A stretch of DNA of 64,000 bases from Aequorivita iocasae (GCF_016757735.1 NZ_CP068439.1:3188001-3252000); one strand, 5' to 3'. Shown: positions 7,771-17,194, numbered from the stretch's first letter. Translations and numbers: made by a program. The notes: generated by a model not told the origin, from the sequence alone.

Positions 7771-8916
7771 ATGCAAAAATTTGTTTTCCTCTTAAGTTTT
7801 TTACTTTTTTTCGCGGCTTGTAGAAACAACAGCGACGCTCCCAAATTATCAAAAAGCGAATCTCAAAACCAAAGAATGGTTGAGGTTATATATGCAAAGG
7901 GATTTGAAATTGAAGATCAGGGAAATATAAAAGTAATAACATTGAAAAACCCTTGGCCGGGAACTGACAAAACATTTAAATATGCTTTAGTTAAAAAAAA
8001 CAGTCCCCTAAAAAACCCTGAAAATTATGACGCCGTGGTTGAAGTTCCCGTGAAACGAATAGTGGTCACCTCTACTACCCACATCCCCTCTTTGGAAATG
8101 CTCAATGAATTGGAAACCATAATCGGTTTTCCAAATCTGAATTATATTTCTTCAGAAAAAACACGAACAAAAATTTCTGAAGGAAAAATTTCTGAGATTG
8201 GTAAAAACGAAGATTTAAACAAAGAGATTTTAATAGATTTGAACCCCGATGCAGTGATTGGTTTTGCCGTGGAAGGAAACAATTCTGCCTATTCAACCCT
8301 TCGAAAAGCGGGGATTCCCGTGCTTTACAATTCAGATTGGACGGAAACTTCACCATTGGGAAAAGCAGAATGGATCAAGTTTTTTGGCGCTCTTTTCGAC
8401 AAAGAAAATGAAGCAGACAGTATTTTTAAAAATATTGAAACTGAATATCTTTCTGCAAAAAAAATAGCTTCCGAAGCCAAGGAAACACCTACTGTAATAA
8501 GTGGCGCAATGTATAAAGATGTGTGGTATATGCCCCAGGGCGGCAGTTGGGGAGCACAGTTTATAGCTGACGCAAATGGCGATTACCTTTGGAAAGACTC
8601 TGAAGGTACCGGTAGTTTATCATTAAATTTGGAGTCTGTTTTAGAAAAAGGCCACAACGCCGACATTTGGATTGGGCCGGGACAATTTACCAGTCTGGGT
8701 GAGATGAAAAACGCAAGTCAGGCCTATTCTCAGTTTAAAGCCTATAAAAATGGAAAAGTGTATTCATATAGCATGAAAAAAGGTGAATCGGGTGGAATTG
8801 TTTATTATGAACTGGCGCCCAACCGCCCAGATTTGGTATTGAAAGACCTCATTAAAATTTTACATCCACAATTGTTGCCCGATCACGATATTTTCTTTTT
8901 TGACCAACTTCAATAA
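7771..8916 (+). CDS. btuF: Periplasmic-binding lipoprotein of cobalamin ABC importer
   Basis: 381 residues. The ATG at 7771 is preferred over an in-frame TTG at 7765 because it directly precedes a compact lipoprotein signal with Cys at 17 (FFAAC). The mature part is a class III periplasmic-binding fold: VEVPVKRIVVTSTTHIPSLEML at about 87-110 opens the first lobe, and the second lobe contains GGSWGAQFIADANGDYLW. It should deliver B12 (or a related corrinoid) to BtuCD. The stop overlaps the btuC ATG by one base. A siderophore substrate is possible from family alone, but the adjacent riboswitch-btuB unit argues for cobalamin. Confidence 0.82.
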   Translation: MQKFVFLLSFLLFFAACRNNSDAPKLSKSESQNQRMVEVIYAKGFEIEDQGNIKVITLKNPWPGTDKTFKYALVKKNSPLKNPENYDAVVEVPVKRIVVTSTTHIPSLEMLNELETIIGFPNLNYISSEKTRTKISEGKISEIGKNEDLNKEILIDLNPDAVIGFAVEGNNSAYSTLRKAGIPVLYNSDWTETSPLGKAEWIKFFGALFDKENEADSIFKNIETEYLSAKKIASEAKETPTVISGAMYKDVWYMPQGGSWGAQFIADANGDYLWKDSEGTGSLSLNLESVLEKGHNADIWIGPGQFTSLGEMKNASQAYSQFKAYKNGKVYSYSMKKGESGGIVYYELAPNRPDLVLKDLIKILHPQLLPDHDIFFFDQLQ

Positions 8917-9947
8917 TGCAAACAACAGCAGCATATCGGGTTCAGTTTATGTTACTATTGTTAGTGCTCATTGCAGCTTTTTTGCTGAATTTAAGCATGG
9001 GCTCGGTCTCTATTCCATTAGATGAAATAATTTCAGTTTTTATAGGAAATGGAACCTCAAAAGAAACTTGGCGCTATATTTTAATGGACTATCGCTTACC
9101 AAAAGCAATTATGGCAATGATTGCCGGCGGTGGCTTGGCAATTTCTGGATTATTGATGCAAACCTTATTCAGAAATCCTTTGGCTGGCCCTTTTGTTTTA
9201 GGATTGAGTAGCGGCGCAAGTTTAGGCGTCGCATTTTTAATTTTGGGAGCCAGTGCATTTGGAGGTTTTTTTGGAACATTACTATTAAGTCAGTGGAGCT
9301 TGGTAATCGCTTCCGCATTGGGGAGTTTTTTGGTGCTGCTTGCTGTGCTTGCTGTAACTTTCAGAATAAAGGATACTATGGCAATATTGATCATCGGGTT
9401 GATGTTTGGCAGCGTAACAACTGCTGTGGTTTCTGTTCTGTCCTATTTCAGCAATGCAGAACAGCTGCAACAATACATTTTTTGGAGTTTTGGAAGTTTG
9501 GGAAACCAATCATGGCAAGGTGTTATGACTTTAGCAATTTGTTTTTTGGCAGGTTTGGGGTTAAGTATTTTTAGCAGTAAATCATTGAACGCATTACTTT
9601 TAGGTGAAAATTATGCAAAAAGCATGGGGCTTCATATTAAAAAAACCACTTTTATAATAATTCTCGCTACGAGTATTCTTGCCGGAAGCATTACGGCCTT
9701 TGTGGGACCCATTGCCTTTGTTGGGCTAGCGGTACCTCATTTGGTACGGCAATTTTACAAAACCTCAAACCATTTGGTCTTAATGCCGGCCGTATTGGTC
9801 TGTGGTGCTTTATTAATGTTAATTTGTGACACGGTGGCGCAATTGCCGTTCAGTGAATTTACATTGCCTATAAACGCTATCACTTCGCTTATTGGCGCAC
9901 CAGTTGTGATTTGGCTTTTGGTCCGTAAACGAAAACTTTTCTTCTAA
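8916..9947 (+). CDS. btuC: FecCD/BtuC-family ABC transporter permease
   Basis: 343 residues, almost entirely hydrophobic, with about ten membrane segments. FecCD landmarks include DYRLPKAIMAMIAGGGLAISG (about 57-78), the LFRNPLAGPFVLGLSSGASLG block, and GPIAFVGLAVPHLVR near 265, which contacts the ATPase. The ATG overlaps the btuF stop by one base and btuD begins directly after its own stop, so the three genes are one translationally coupled operon. It forms the inner-membrane channel of the importer. Confidence 0.9.
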   Translation: MQTTAAYRVQFMLLLLVLIAAFLLNLSMGSVSIPLDEIISVFIGNGTSKETWRYILMDYRLPKAIMAMIAGGGLAISGLLMQTLFRNPLAGPFVLGLSSGASLGVAFLILGASAFGGFFGTLLLSQWSLVIASALGSFLVLLAVLAVTFRIKDTMAILIIGLMFGSVTTAVVSVLSYFSNAEQLQQYIFWSFGSLGNQSWQGVMTLAICFLAGLGLSIFSSKSLNALLLGENYAKSMGLHIKKTTFIIILATSILAGSITAFVGPIAFVGLAVPHLVRQFYKTSNHLVLMPAVLVCGALLMLICDTVAQLPFSEFTLPINAITSLIGAPVVIWLLVRKRKLFF

Positions 9948-10742
9948 ATGGATCCAAAGGAAAAAAATATAATTCTGGAAGCACGAAACCTTTCTGTGGG
10001 GTATGTGAAAAAAGCAGGCAATCTGATAGTTGCCGATACAATCGATTTTTCAATTGAAAAAGGAGAATTAGTCGGTTTGGTAGGAGCGAACGGAATTGGC
10101 AAATCTACATTACTGCGAACCTTAACGGGAATGCAAAACCCATTAAAAGGTGAAATATTTTTAAATGGAAAAAATTTAAACGAATATCCCTCATTTCAAT
10201 TGGCGACACAATTAAGTGTGGTTTTAACGGAAGCGCCAGCCTCCAAAAATCTGTCAGTTTTGGAAATGGTCTCGTTGGGAAGACAACCTTATACCAATTG
10301 GATTGGCTCACTTTCTGAAAAAGATAAAAACGCAATTCAATTTGCGTTAAATGCAACGGAAACTGAAGTTTTGGTTAATAGAAAATGTTTTGAACTGAGC
10401 GACGGCCAAATGCAACGTGTGGCAATAGCGCGGGCATTGGCACAGGACACGCCAATAATTATATTGGACGAACCTACAACGCATCTGGACATTTATCACC
10501 GTGCCTATATTTTAAAATTACTGAAGAAGTTAGCTTCCGAAACACAAAAAACAATTCTATTTTCAACCCACGAAATAGATCTGGCCATTCAACTCACCGA
10601 TAAAATGTTGATAATGGCAAAAGAAAAAACATATTTTGACGACCCCTGCAAACTGATTGAATCAGGTAGATTTGACTCACTTTTCCCGAAAGAAACCATA
10701 GATTTTGATGCAAAAACCGGACGGTTTACCATTCGGAAATAA
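9948..10742 (+). CDS. btuD: ABC transporter ATP-binding protein of cobalamin importer
   Basis: 264 residues. Walker A GANGIGKST (about 47-55), signature LSDGQMQRVAIARAL (about 150), Walker B IIILDEPTTHLD, and the H-loop STHEID are all intact. The signature has D in place of the second G of LSGGQ, a tolerated variant. The ATG follows the btuC stop with no gap. It drives import through BtuC. Together with btuF and btuC it is the inner-membrane half of the B12 locus, but unlike btuB it has no riboswitch. Confidence 0.9.
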   Translation: MDPKEKNIILEARNLSVGYVKKAGNLIVADTIDFSIEKGELVGLVGANGIGKSTLLRTLTGMQNPLKGEIFLNGKNLNEYPSFQLATQLSVVLTEAPASKNLSVLEMVSLGRQPYTNWIGSLSEKDKNAIQFALNATETEVLVNRKCFELSDGQMQRVAIARALAQDTPIIILDEPTTHLDIYHRAYILKLLKKLASETQKTILFSTHEIDLAIQLTDKMLIMAKEKTYFDDPCKLIESGRFDSLFPKETIDFDAKTGRFTIRK

Positions 10743-10768
10743 GTATCTTTACTTTAAAATTTATTGCA

Positions 10769-12097
10769 ATGAACGAAACATTTCTTTTCCTATTACTCGC
10801 CGCTATTTGCATTTTAATTGGTGCATTTTTGGGTAATTATTTTGCGCGTTTAAAAAGCAAAACCGAAACAAGTAAACTTGAGGAGCGCCTTGAGAATGCA
10901 CAACTGCAAGCGGAAAAACTCAATGAACGTTTTGAAACCACTCTACGCGAAAAAGACGAAATAAGGCACGAAAAAGAGCAAATTAATATGTTGCTCACGC
11001 GCCGCAATTCAGAATTTGAAAATCTTGAAATCCGCAACCGTGAACAAAAGGAAGAAGTGGAAAAACTTCAGAAGAAGTTTACAAAGGAATTTGAAAACCT
11101 TGCCAATAAAATTTTGGATGAAAAATCGACCAAATTTTCAAAGCAAAACAAAGAAAGTCTTGAGATAATTCTGAATCCACTTCAGGAAAAAATAAAGAGC
11201 TTTGAAAAGCGCGTGGAAGACACCCACAAAGAAAGTATTGATCGCCATGCGATGCTTCGCCAGCAGATTATTGGGCTAAAAGAACTAAATGAGCAAATGA
11301 GCAAAGAGGCTACCAACCTGACCAAAGCACTTAAAGGTGACAGCAAAATACAAGGAAATTGGGGCGAACTGGTTTTGGAACGTGTACTCGAAAAAAGTGG
11401 TTTGGAAAAAGACCGTGAATATTTTGTGCAAAACAGTTTTACTACTGATGAAGGGCGCCGTGTTTTACCGGATGTGGTATTGCATTTGCCCGATAACAAA
11501 AAAATGATTATTGACTCCAAAGTGTCATTAGTTGCTTATGAACGCTTTGTAAATGAAGATGACGAAGACCAAAGAGCTCGTTTTTTAAAAGAACACGTTA
11601 ACTCACTTAAAAAGCACATTGAGCAATTGAGCGGCAAAAACTATCATACTCTCTATGAAATAGAAAGCCCTGATTTTGTTTTGCTCTTCGTACCCATCGA
11701 GCCCGCATTTGCGGTCGCGATTAACCAGGACAACAATCTTTACAATTGGGCTTTTGAAAAAAATATTGTAATTGTTACTCCATCCACGTTATTGGCAACC
11801 TTGCGTACAGTAGATAGCATGTGGACCAACGAGAAACAACAACAGAATGCTATTGAAATCGCAACACAAGCTGGTAGATTGTATGATCAATTCGTAAATT
11901 TAACTGAAGACCTCATAAAAGTGGGCAACCAGTTAAATACGGTCAAAGGCAGTTATGATAGTACGATGGTAAAGCTTACGGGAAAAGGAAATTTAATTTC
12001 TAAAGTAGAACGATTAAAAAAATTGGGATCCAAAGCGAGCAAACAAGTAAATGAGAAACTACTTAAAAAGGCAGAGGAAAATTTTGACAACAAATAA
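10769..12097 (+). CDS. rmuC: DNA recombination protein RmuC
   Basis: 442 residues: an N-terminal membrane anchor (about 4-26), a long coiled coil (about 30-110, rich in Glu/Lys/Arg), and the RmuC domain (about 115-420), including GNWGELVLERVLEKSGL and VDSMWTNEKQQQNA. RmuC limits inversions at short repeats and has a nuclease-like fold. TATCTTTA at about 10745 resembles a -7 box, so it may have its own promoter 26 nt after btuD. A small membrane-protein gene follows 3 nt downstream. Confidence 0.92.
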   Translation: MNETFLFLLLAAICILIGAFLGNYFARLKSKTETSKLEERLENAQLQAEKLNERFETTLREKDEIRHEKEQINMLLTRRNSEFENLEIRNREQKEEVEKLQKKFTKEFENLANKILDEKSTKFSKQNKESLEIILNPLQEKIKSFEKRVEDTHKESIDRHAMLRQQIIGLKELNEQMSKEATNLTKALKGDSKIQGNWGELVLERVLEKSGLEKDREYFVQNSFTTDEGRRVLPDVVLHLPDNKKMIIDSKVSLVAYERFVNEDDEDQRARFLKEHVNSLKKHIEQLSGKNYHTLYEIESPDFVLLFVPIEPAFAVAINQDNNLYNWAFEKNIVIVTPSTLLATLRTVDSMWTNEKQQQNAIEIATQAGRLYDQFVNLTEDLIKVGNQLNTVKGSYDSTMVKLTGKGNLISKVERLKKLGSKASKQVNEKLLKKAEENFDNK

Positions 12098-12100
12098 TTT

Positions 12101-12469
12101 ATGAAAAAAATATTATTCATTATCCTCGGCAGCCTTTTAGCGCTTTATTTGCTTTATTTCGCTTTTGTGTACTTTGTTCCTTATAGTGAAGGAACCAGGG
12201 CTGGAGAACTTATTAAGTTTAGTCATAAAGGCGTAGTGGTAAAAACCTGGGAAGGAGAAATCAGTCAGGGCATTAGTGGTGCTCAGATTTTTTCGTTTTC
12301 AGTTTTGGATCAAGAAAAAGATGTAATTGAAAAACTAAAAGAGTATCAAGGCAATTATGTTAAAGTAAGTTATGTGGAACGCTTTACCACTTTCTTTTTT
12401 TGGGGCGACACTAAATATTTTATTAACGATGTTGTAAAAGAACAATCCCCACATTTTAATCGTCAATAG
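12101..12469 (+). CDS. Small membrane-anchored protein, function unknown
   Basis: 122 residues with one N-terminal membrane helix (about 3-26) and an exported beta-rich domain (VPYSEGTRAGELIKFSHKGVVVKTWEGE). I do not recognise a characterised family. It starts 3 nt after the rmuC stop, so the two are probably co-transcribed and perhaps functionally linked. The uncharged N terminus could also be an uncleaved signal. Confidence 0.7.
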   Translation: MKKILFIILGSLLALYLLYFAFVYFVPYSEGTRAGELIKFSHKGVVVKTWEGEISQGISGAQIFSFSVLDQEKDVIEKLKEYQGNYVKVSYVERFTTFFFWGDTKYFINDVVKEQSPHFNRQ

Positions 12470-12480
12470 AATCTAAAATT

Positions 12481-13062
12481 TTATTTTTTTGCTATTTTCA
12501 GCGTAGTCTGCAGATTATTTGAAGTGACTTTTACAAAATACAACCCGCTGTTCATGCGGCTCATATCTACTTGGGTTATATTCCCAGAGCCTTTTCCTTC
12601 TATGACCAAACTTCCCAACACGTTATATATTTGGTAGCTATCCACTTTAAACAATGAAGAAATAGTAAATTCATTCTTTACTGGATTGGGATAGAAATTG
12701 AGGTTTTTTACAAACTTATCAGAAATTGACATTGTCGGCTCCACACTAATCGTCCCAAACATAGACCCTGGATGAAAGTTGCATCTGTATTCATTGGCTC
12801 CCACAACGCTAAATGTAAAAGAATACTGAGTACCCATACCGCTCAGGGTGCCACTATCAAAAGTTTGAACACTACTGCCCGGTACGCTGCTGACTGTATG
12901 AGAGACATTATCTGTTAAAGTCCATCTAACAGTATCACCCGTTTCAATAGTTACACTTGCAGCGGAACCATTTATACCTATTGCCCAATCCAGGTCGAAT
13001 GTGGCTTGGGAGTACAAACAATTAATTACAAAAAAAGCAATCAAGGTTGTAATTTTATTCAT
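12481..13062 (-). CDS. Secreted cupredoxin-like protein with type IX sorting tail
   Basis: 193 residues: signal peptide (to about 19), a plastocyanin-like domain (about 20-108), and a C-terminal T9SS type A sorting domain (about 118-193, FYPNPVKNEFTIS ... GLYFVKVTS ... TLKIAKK). The copper ligands of a type 1 site are in place: His in NVSHTVSS, then Cys, His and Met in RCNFHPGSMFG. The protein would be exported, then released or attached at the cell surface by the type IX system. It may carry electrons or hold copper; no partner is adjacent. Monocistronic, convergent with the rmuC operon. Confidence 0.85.
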   Translation of the reverse strand: MNKITTLIAFFVINCLYSQATFDLDWAIGINGSAASVTIETGDTVRWTLTDNVSHTVSSVPGSSVQTFDSGTLSGMGTQYSFTFSVVGANEYRCNFHPGSMFGTISVEPTMSISDKFVKNLNFYPNPVKNEFTISSLFKVDSYQIYNVLGSLVIEGKGSGNITQVDMSRMNSGLYFVKVTSNNLQTTLKIAKK

Positions 13063-13143
13063 AATTGATAGTATTAGCAGGTTATAGTATAAATTTACAA
13101 AAAAAATTAACGACTTATAGGCAATATTCGCAAAAACAGTCTA

Positions 13144-15996
13144 TTACTTGCTAAGATACATTTTTCTTCTGGCGTAAAGATCATAAAAAGCATCATCCTT
13201 AAGGCTATCTATAAAAAGGATACTTTCGCCCGTACTTTTCATTTCGGGGCCTAATTGCTTGTTTACATTTGGAAATTTATTGAAGCTGAAAACCGGTTGC
13301 TTTATGGCAAAACCCTCCAATTTTGGATTAAAGTCAAAATCTGTAACCTTGTTATGTCCCAGCATTACTTTTGTGGCGTAATTCACATAGGGCTCGCCGT
13401 ATGCTTTCGCTATAAATGGAACCGTTCGCGAGGCACGTGGGTTGGCTTCAATAATGTAAACCTTATCGTCTTTTATAGCGAATTGAATATTGATTAGTCC
13501 AACAGTATTTAAGGCTTTTGCAATTTTCTGTGTATGGTCTTTAATCTGTTGCATCACAAATTCACCAATATTGAAGGGAGGCAAAGTTGCATTCGAATCA
13601 CCCGAATGTATTCCGCAGGGCTCAATATGTTCCATTATTCCTATAATATACACATTTTCACCATCGCAGATAGCATCGGCTTCCGCTTCAATGGCGCCAT
13701 CGAGATAATGGTCAAGTAATAATTTGTTATTTGGAATTTTACGAAGCAAATCAACAACATGCTCCTCCAATTCCTTTTTGTTAATCACGATTTTCATTCC
13801 CTGTCCGCCCAAAACATAGGAAGGACGAATCAAAAGAGGGAAATCCAATTGGTCTGCGAGCGCCAAAGCCTCCTCGGTTGATTCAGCTACGCCAAATTCC
13901 GGATAAGGAATGTCGTTCTCTTTCAAAAGTGTGGAAAAACTTCCGCGGTCTTCTGCTAAATCCAGTGATTTATAGGTTGTTCCAATTATATTTATTCCGT
14001 AACGATCTAGCTTTTCAGCAAGCTTTAAAGCCGTTTGGCCACCCAACTGAACGATTACCCCTTCGGGCTTTTCGTGGCGGATGATGTCGTAAATATGCTC
14101 CCAGAAAACGGGCTCAAAATAAAGTTTGTCGGCAACGTCAAAATCGGTGGAAACAGTTTCTGGGTTACAGTTTATCATTATGGTTTCGTAACCGCACTCC
14201 GCAGCGGCAAGTACGCCGTGCACACAGCAATAATCAAACTCGATGCCCTGACCAATTCTGTTCGGGCCCGAACCGAGGACAATTATTTTTTTCTTATCGG
14301 TTACTACGCTGTCGTTTTCCGAATAGGCTTTTTCGCCTTCTTTTTGCATTTCATTTTCAAAAGTGGAATAATAATACGGTGTTTCCGCCTTAAATTCCGC
14401 AGCGCAGGTATCCACCAATTTATACACGCGCTGAATATTCATTTCCTCACGTTTTTTGTAAACTTGGCTTTCCAAACATTTCAGCATATGTGCAATCTGG
14501 CGATCTCCGTAGCCTTTTTGCTTTGCTTCAAGCAATAATTCCCGAGGTAGTGTTTCAAGGGTATATTTTGAAATTTCCTTTTCCAATAGAAACAGCTCTT
14601 CATATTGACGAAGGAACCACATATCTATTTTTGTGATTTCGTGAATTCTACTTAGCGGAATTCCAATCTGTATCGCATCATAAATTACGAAAACGCGGTC
14701 CCAACTTGCGTTTTTCAGTTTATCGAGAATCTGCTCGTAATTCGTGTAACTTTTTCCGTCGGCACCAATTCCGTTTCTTTTGATTTCAAGAGATTGCGTG
14801 GCTTTGTGAAGCGCTTCCTGAAAGGATCGACCAATACCCATCACTTCCCCCACCGATTTCATTTGAAGTCCTAAAGTACGGTCGGAACCTTCGAATTTAT
14901 CAAAATTCCAACGCGGTATTTTTACGATTACATAATCTAAAGTTGGCTCAAATAAAGCCGAGGTTGATTTTGTAATCTGGTTGCTTAATTCATCCAATCT
15001 ATAACCAATTGCCAATTTCGTGGCGATTTTGGCAATAGGATATCCCGTTGCTTTTGAAGCCAAAGCCGAAGAGCGCGACACACGAGGGTTAATCTCAATT
15101 GCGATAATATCTTCTTCTTCATCGGGGCTAACTGCAAACTGAACATTACAGCCACCAGCAAAATCCCCTATACTCCGCATCATATGTATTGCCATATCAC
15201 GCATTTTTTGATACGTACGGTCGCTTAAGGTCATTGCTGGCGCAACTGTTATAGAGTCGCCCGTATGTATTCCCATCGGGTCCATATTTTCTATTGCGCA
15301 AATAATAACAACGTTATCATTATTATCACGGAGAAGTTCAAGTTCATATTCCTTCCACCCCATCATCGCTTTGTCGATCATCACTTCATGTATGGGTGAA
15401 ATTTCCAATCCGTAAGATAGCAACTCGTCAAAATCTTCTTCTTTATAAACAATTGAAGCTCCCGCACCGCCTAAGGTGTAAGACGCCCTGATTACTAATG
15501 GAAAGCCAAACTCCTGAGCAATTTCCTTTCCTTGAAGATAAGAATTGGCTGTTGCCTGTGGCGCCATTTTTACCCCTATTTTTTCCATTAACCCTCTAAA
15601 TTCCTCTCTGTCTTCTGTAATGTTAATTGCGTTGATGTCAACACCTATTAACTTTACTCCAAAATCTTTCCAAATTCCTTTTTCATCCGCTTCAATACAT
15701 AAATTGAGTGCTGTTTGCCCGCCCATCGTTGGAAGTACTGCATCAATCTGCGGGTGTTCTTTTAAAATTTTTACAATTGATTTTGTGGTAAGCGGCAAGA
15801 GGTAAATATGATCAGCCATTGATGGATCCGTCATAATTGTTGCCGGGTTGCTATTTATCAAAATGGTTTCAATTCCATCTTCACGTAAGGATCGCAATGA
15901 TTGTGAACCAGAGTAGTCAAACTCACATGCTTGCCCAATAACAATAGGGCCTGAGCCAATAATAAGTACAGATTTAATGGAGGGATTTTTCGGCAT
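13144..15996 (-). CDS. carB: Carbamoyl-phosphate synthase large subunit
   Basis: 950 residues. Makes carbamoyl phosphate for pyrimidine and arginine synthesis from glutamine-derived ammonia, bicarbonate and two ATP. Two homologous halves, each opening with a GSGP loop (VLIIGSGPIVIGQACEFDYSG and IIVLGSGPNRIGQGIEFDYC) and holding an ATP-grasp domain (IRASYTLGGAGASIV; IRPSYVLGGQGMKIV). The protein stops about 120 residues short of the E. coli length because the C-terminal MGS-like regulatory domain is absent. carA is not in this window. The gene lies downstream of rpmH, separated by a terminator. Confidence 0.96.
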   Translation of the reverse strand: MPKNPSIKSVLIIGSGPIVIGQACEFDYSGSQSLRSLREDGIETILINSNPATIMTDPSMADHIYLLPLTTKSIVKILKEHPQIDAVLPTMGGQTALNLCIEADEKGIWKDFGVKLIGVDINAINITEDREEFRGLMEKIGVKMAPQATANSYLQGKEIAQEFGFPLVIRASYTLGGAGASIVYKEEDFDELLSYGLEISPIHEVMIDKAMMGWKEYELELLRDNNDNVVIICAIENMDPMGIHTGDSITVAPAMTLSDRTYQKMRDMAIHMMRSIGDFAGGCNVQFAVSPDEEEDIIAIEINPRVSRSSALASKATGYPIAKIATKLAIGYRLDELSNQITKSTSALFEPTLDYVIVKIPRWNFDKFEGSDRTLGLQMKSVGEVMGIGRSFQEALHKATQSLEIKRNGIGADGKSYTNYEQILDKLKNASWDRVFVIYDAIQIGIPLSRIHEITKIDMWFLRQYEELFLLEKEISKYTLETLPRELLLEAKQKGYGDRQIAHMLKCLESQVYKKREEMNIQRVYKLVDTCAAEFKAETPYYYSTFENEMQKEGEKAYSENDSVVTDKKKIIVLGSGPNRIGQGIEFDYCCVHGVLAAAECGYETIMINCNPETVSTDFDVADKLYFEPVFWEHIYDIIRHEKPEGVIVQLGGQTALKLAEKLDRYGINIIGTTYKSLDLAEDRGSFSTLLKENDIPYPEFGVAESTEEALALADQLDFPLLIRPSYVLGGQGMKIVINKKELEEHVVDLLRKIPNNKLLLDHYLDGAIEAEADAICDGENVYIIGIMEHIEPCGIHSGDSNATLPPFNIGEFVMQQIKDHTQKIAKALNTVGLINIQFAIKDDKVYIIEANPRASRTVPFIAKAYGEPYVNYATKVMLGHNKVTDFDFNPKLEGFAIKQPVFSFNKFPNVNKQLGPEMKSTGESILFIDSLKDDAFYDLYARRKMYLSK

Positions 15997-16042
15997 TTTT
16001 TTTATTTTTTCAGTGTTGCGAAATTACGAACCAATAGGGTAT

Positions 16043-16078
16043 AAAAAAAGGTGTTGCTCAGTTAAACAACACCTTTTA
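16043..16078 (-). terminator. Terminator downstream of rpmH
   Basis: Arms aaaaggtgttg (16046-16056) and caacacctttt (16067-16077) pair perfectly around a 10-nt loop. On the minus strand the stem is followed by a run of T, placing it between rpmH and carB. Confidence 0.85.
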
Positions 16079-16095
16079 TATATAACTTATCAACA

Positions 16096-16257
16096 TTATT
16101 TTTTGTGACGGGATTCAGAAGATACAGAAAGTCTCTTTCTACCTTTCGCTCTGCGGGCAGCCAATACTTTTCTTCCGTTTACAGAAGCCATACGCTCTCT
16201 AAAACCGTGTTTGTTTCTTCTTTTTCTTTTTGATGGCTGAAATGTTCTTTTGCTCAT
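16096..16257 (-). CDS. rpmH: Ribosomal protein bL34
   Basis: 53 residues, very basic, beginning [20 protein letters not shown] and ending in SESRHKK. This is the full L34 pattern (FQPSxRKRxxxHGFRxRM, then GRxVLxxRRxKGRxxLS). Part of the large ribosomal subunit. A clean promoter lies about 70 nt upstream and a terminator just after the stop, so it is transcribed alone. Confidence 0.96.
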   Translation of the reverse strand: MSKRTFQPSKRKRRNKHGFRERMASVNGRKVLAARRAKGRKRLSVSSESRHKK

Positions 16258-16325
16258 TTTAGTATTCTTTAACTTCCGTAATATCCTTTTTAAGAACCTT
16301 TGGGTACTACCTCAAAAGTCGGGTG

Positions 16326-16355
16326 CAAAAATACAACAAGTTTTTACTTAGGCAA
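16326..16355 (-). promoter_or_regulatory. rpmH promoter
   Basis: Minus strand TTG (complement of 16353-16355), 19-nt spacer, TATTTTTG (complement of 16326-16333). Exact fit to the Bacteroidota housekeeping consensus; the leader to the rpmH ATG is about 65 nt. Confidence 0.75.
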
Positions 16356-16509
16356 ACCTTTTTTTGAAAAATATCTAGATTTTTTTTTGGTCTCAAAATT
16401 AATTTTAGCCCATCTCTTTTAGTTTTGAAATTATTTCTTGCAGAAGTCACAAAACCTTAAAAAAAGTCTTTAGATTTCATACCTTTGCAGCCCATTATAA
16501 AGATGAGAC

Positions 16510-17076
16510 ATGTTCAATAAAAATATAAAATTAGTATTGGCTGCATTAGTTATTGGCGCAGCGGTCTGGCAATTCATCGAGACAAATATTGGCAATGGCA
16601 TTATGCTAATTCTGCTTTCTTTAATTTTTGTTTTCCTCTATTTTAAGAATGAAATAATATTGCTCGCTTTTCTGCGCCTTCGGAAACAGGATTTTCCCGG
16701 AGCTAAAAAATGGCTAGATAAAATAAAGAACCCGAGTGCGGCATTGGTCCCAAAACAGGAAGGTTATTACAACTACTTAAATGGTTTGATGATTTCGCAA
16801 ACCAATATGGTAGAAGCTGAGAAATATTTCAAAAAAGCCGAAAAATTAGGTTTAAACATGTCTGCAGATATGGCAATGACAAAATTGAACCTTGCCGGAA
16901 TCGCAATGACCAAAAACCGCAAGCGTGAGGCGGAACAGCTTATGGGCGAAGCTAAAAAACTGGATAAGCACAATATGTTGGACGACCAGATAAAAATGAT
17001 GAAGCAGCAAATGAAAAAGATGGGGCAGCCCAGACAGCAATTTGGAAAAGGCGGTCGTGGAGGCAGAAGGTTTTAA
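16510..17076 (+). CDS. DUF2892-like membrane protein with TPR-like segment
   Basis: 188 residues. Two close membrane helices at the N terminus (about 7-45) resemble the DUF2892 inner-membrane hairpin. A helical soluble region follows (about 55-150) with TPR-like pairs (NYLNGLMISQTNMVEAEKYFKKAEKLG). The tail is basic and Gly/Arg rich (QQFGKGGRGGRRF). TACCTTTG at 16480-16487 is a good -7 box, giving a short leader. No characterised homologue is recognised; a scaffold role at the inner membrane is a guess from architecture. Confidence 0.72.
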   Translation: MFNKNIKLVLAALVIGAAVWQFIETNIGNGIMLILLSLIFVFLYFKNEIILLAFLRLRKQDFPGAKKWLDKIKNPSAALVPKQEGYYNYLNGLMISQTNMVEAEKYFKKAEKLGLNMSADMAMTKLNLAGIAMTKNRKREAEQLMGEAKKLDKHNMLDDQIKMMKQQMKKMGQPRQQFGKGGRGGRRF

Positions 17077-17194
17077 TGAATTTCTCAAAAGGCTTATTTT
17101 GCTTTCATACACTTAAACGATTTTAGAGAGCCTTTTATCGAATACAACACTGTTAATCAACTAAATAGACTACCTTTGCCCAAAGCTTTTGCTT

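Noticed and set aside
14035-14538. Long plus-strand frame inside carB
   Set aside because: Antisense to a strongly conserved enzyme; residue pattern is a mirror of carB codon use.
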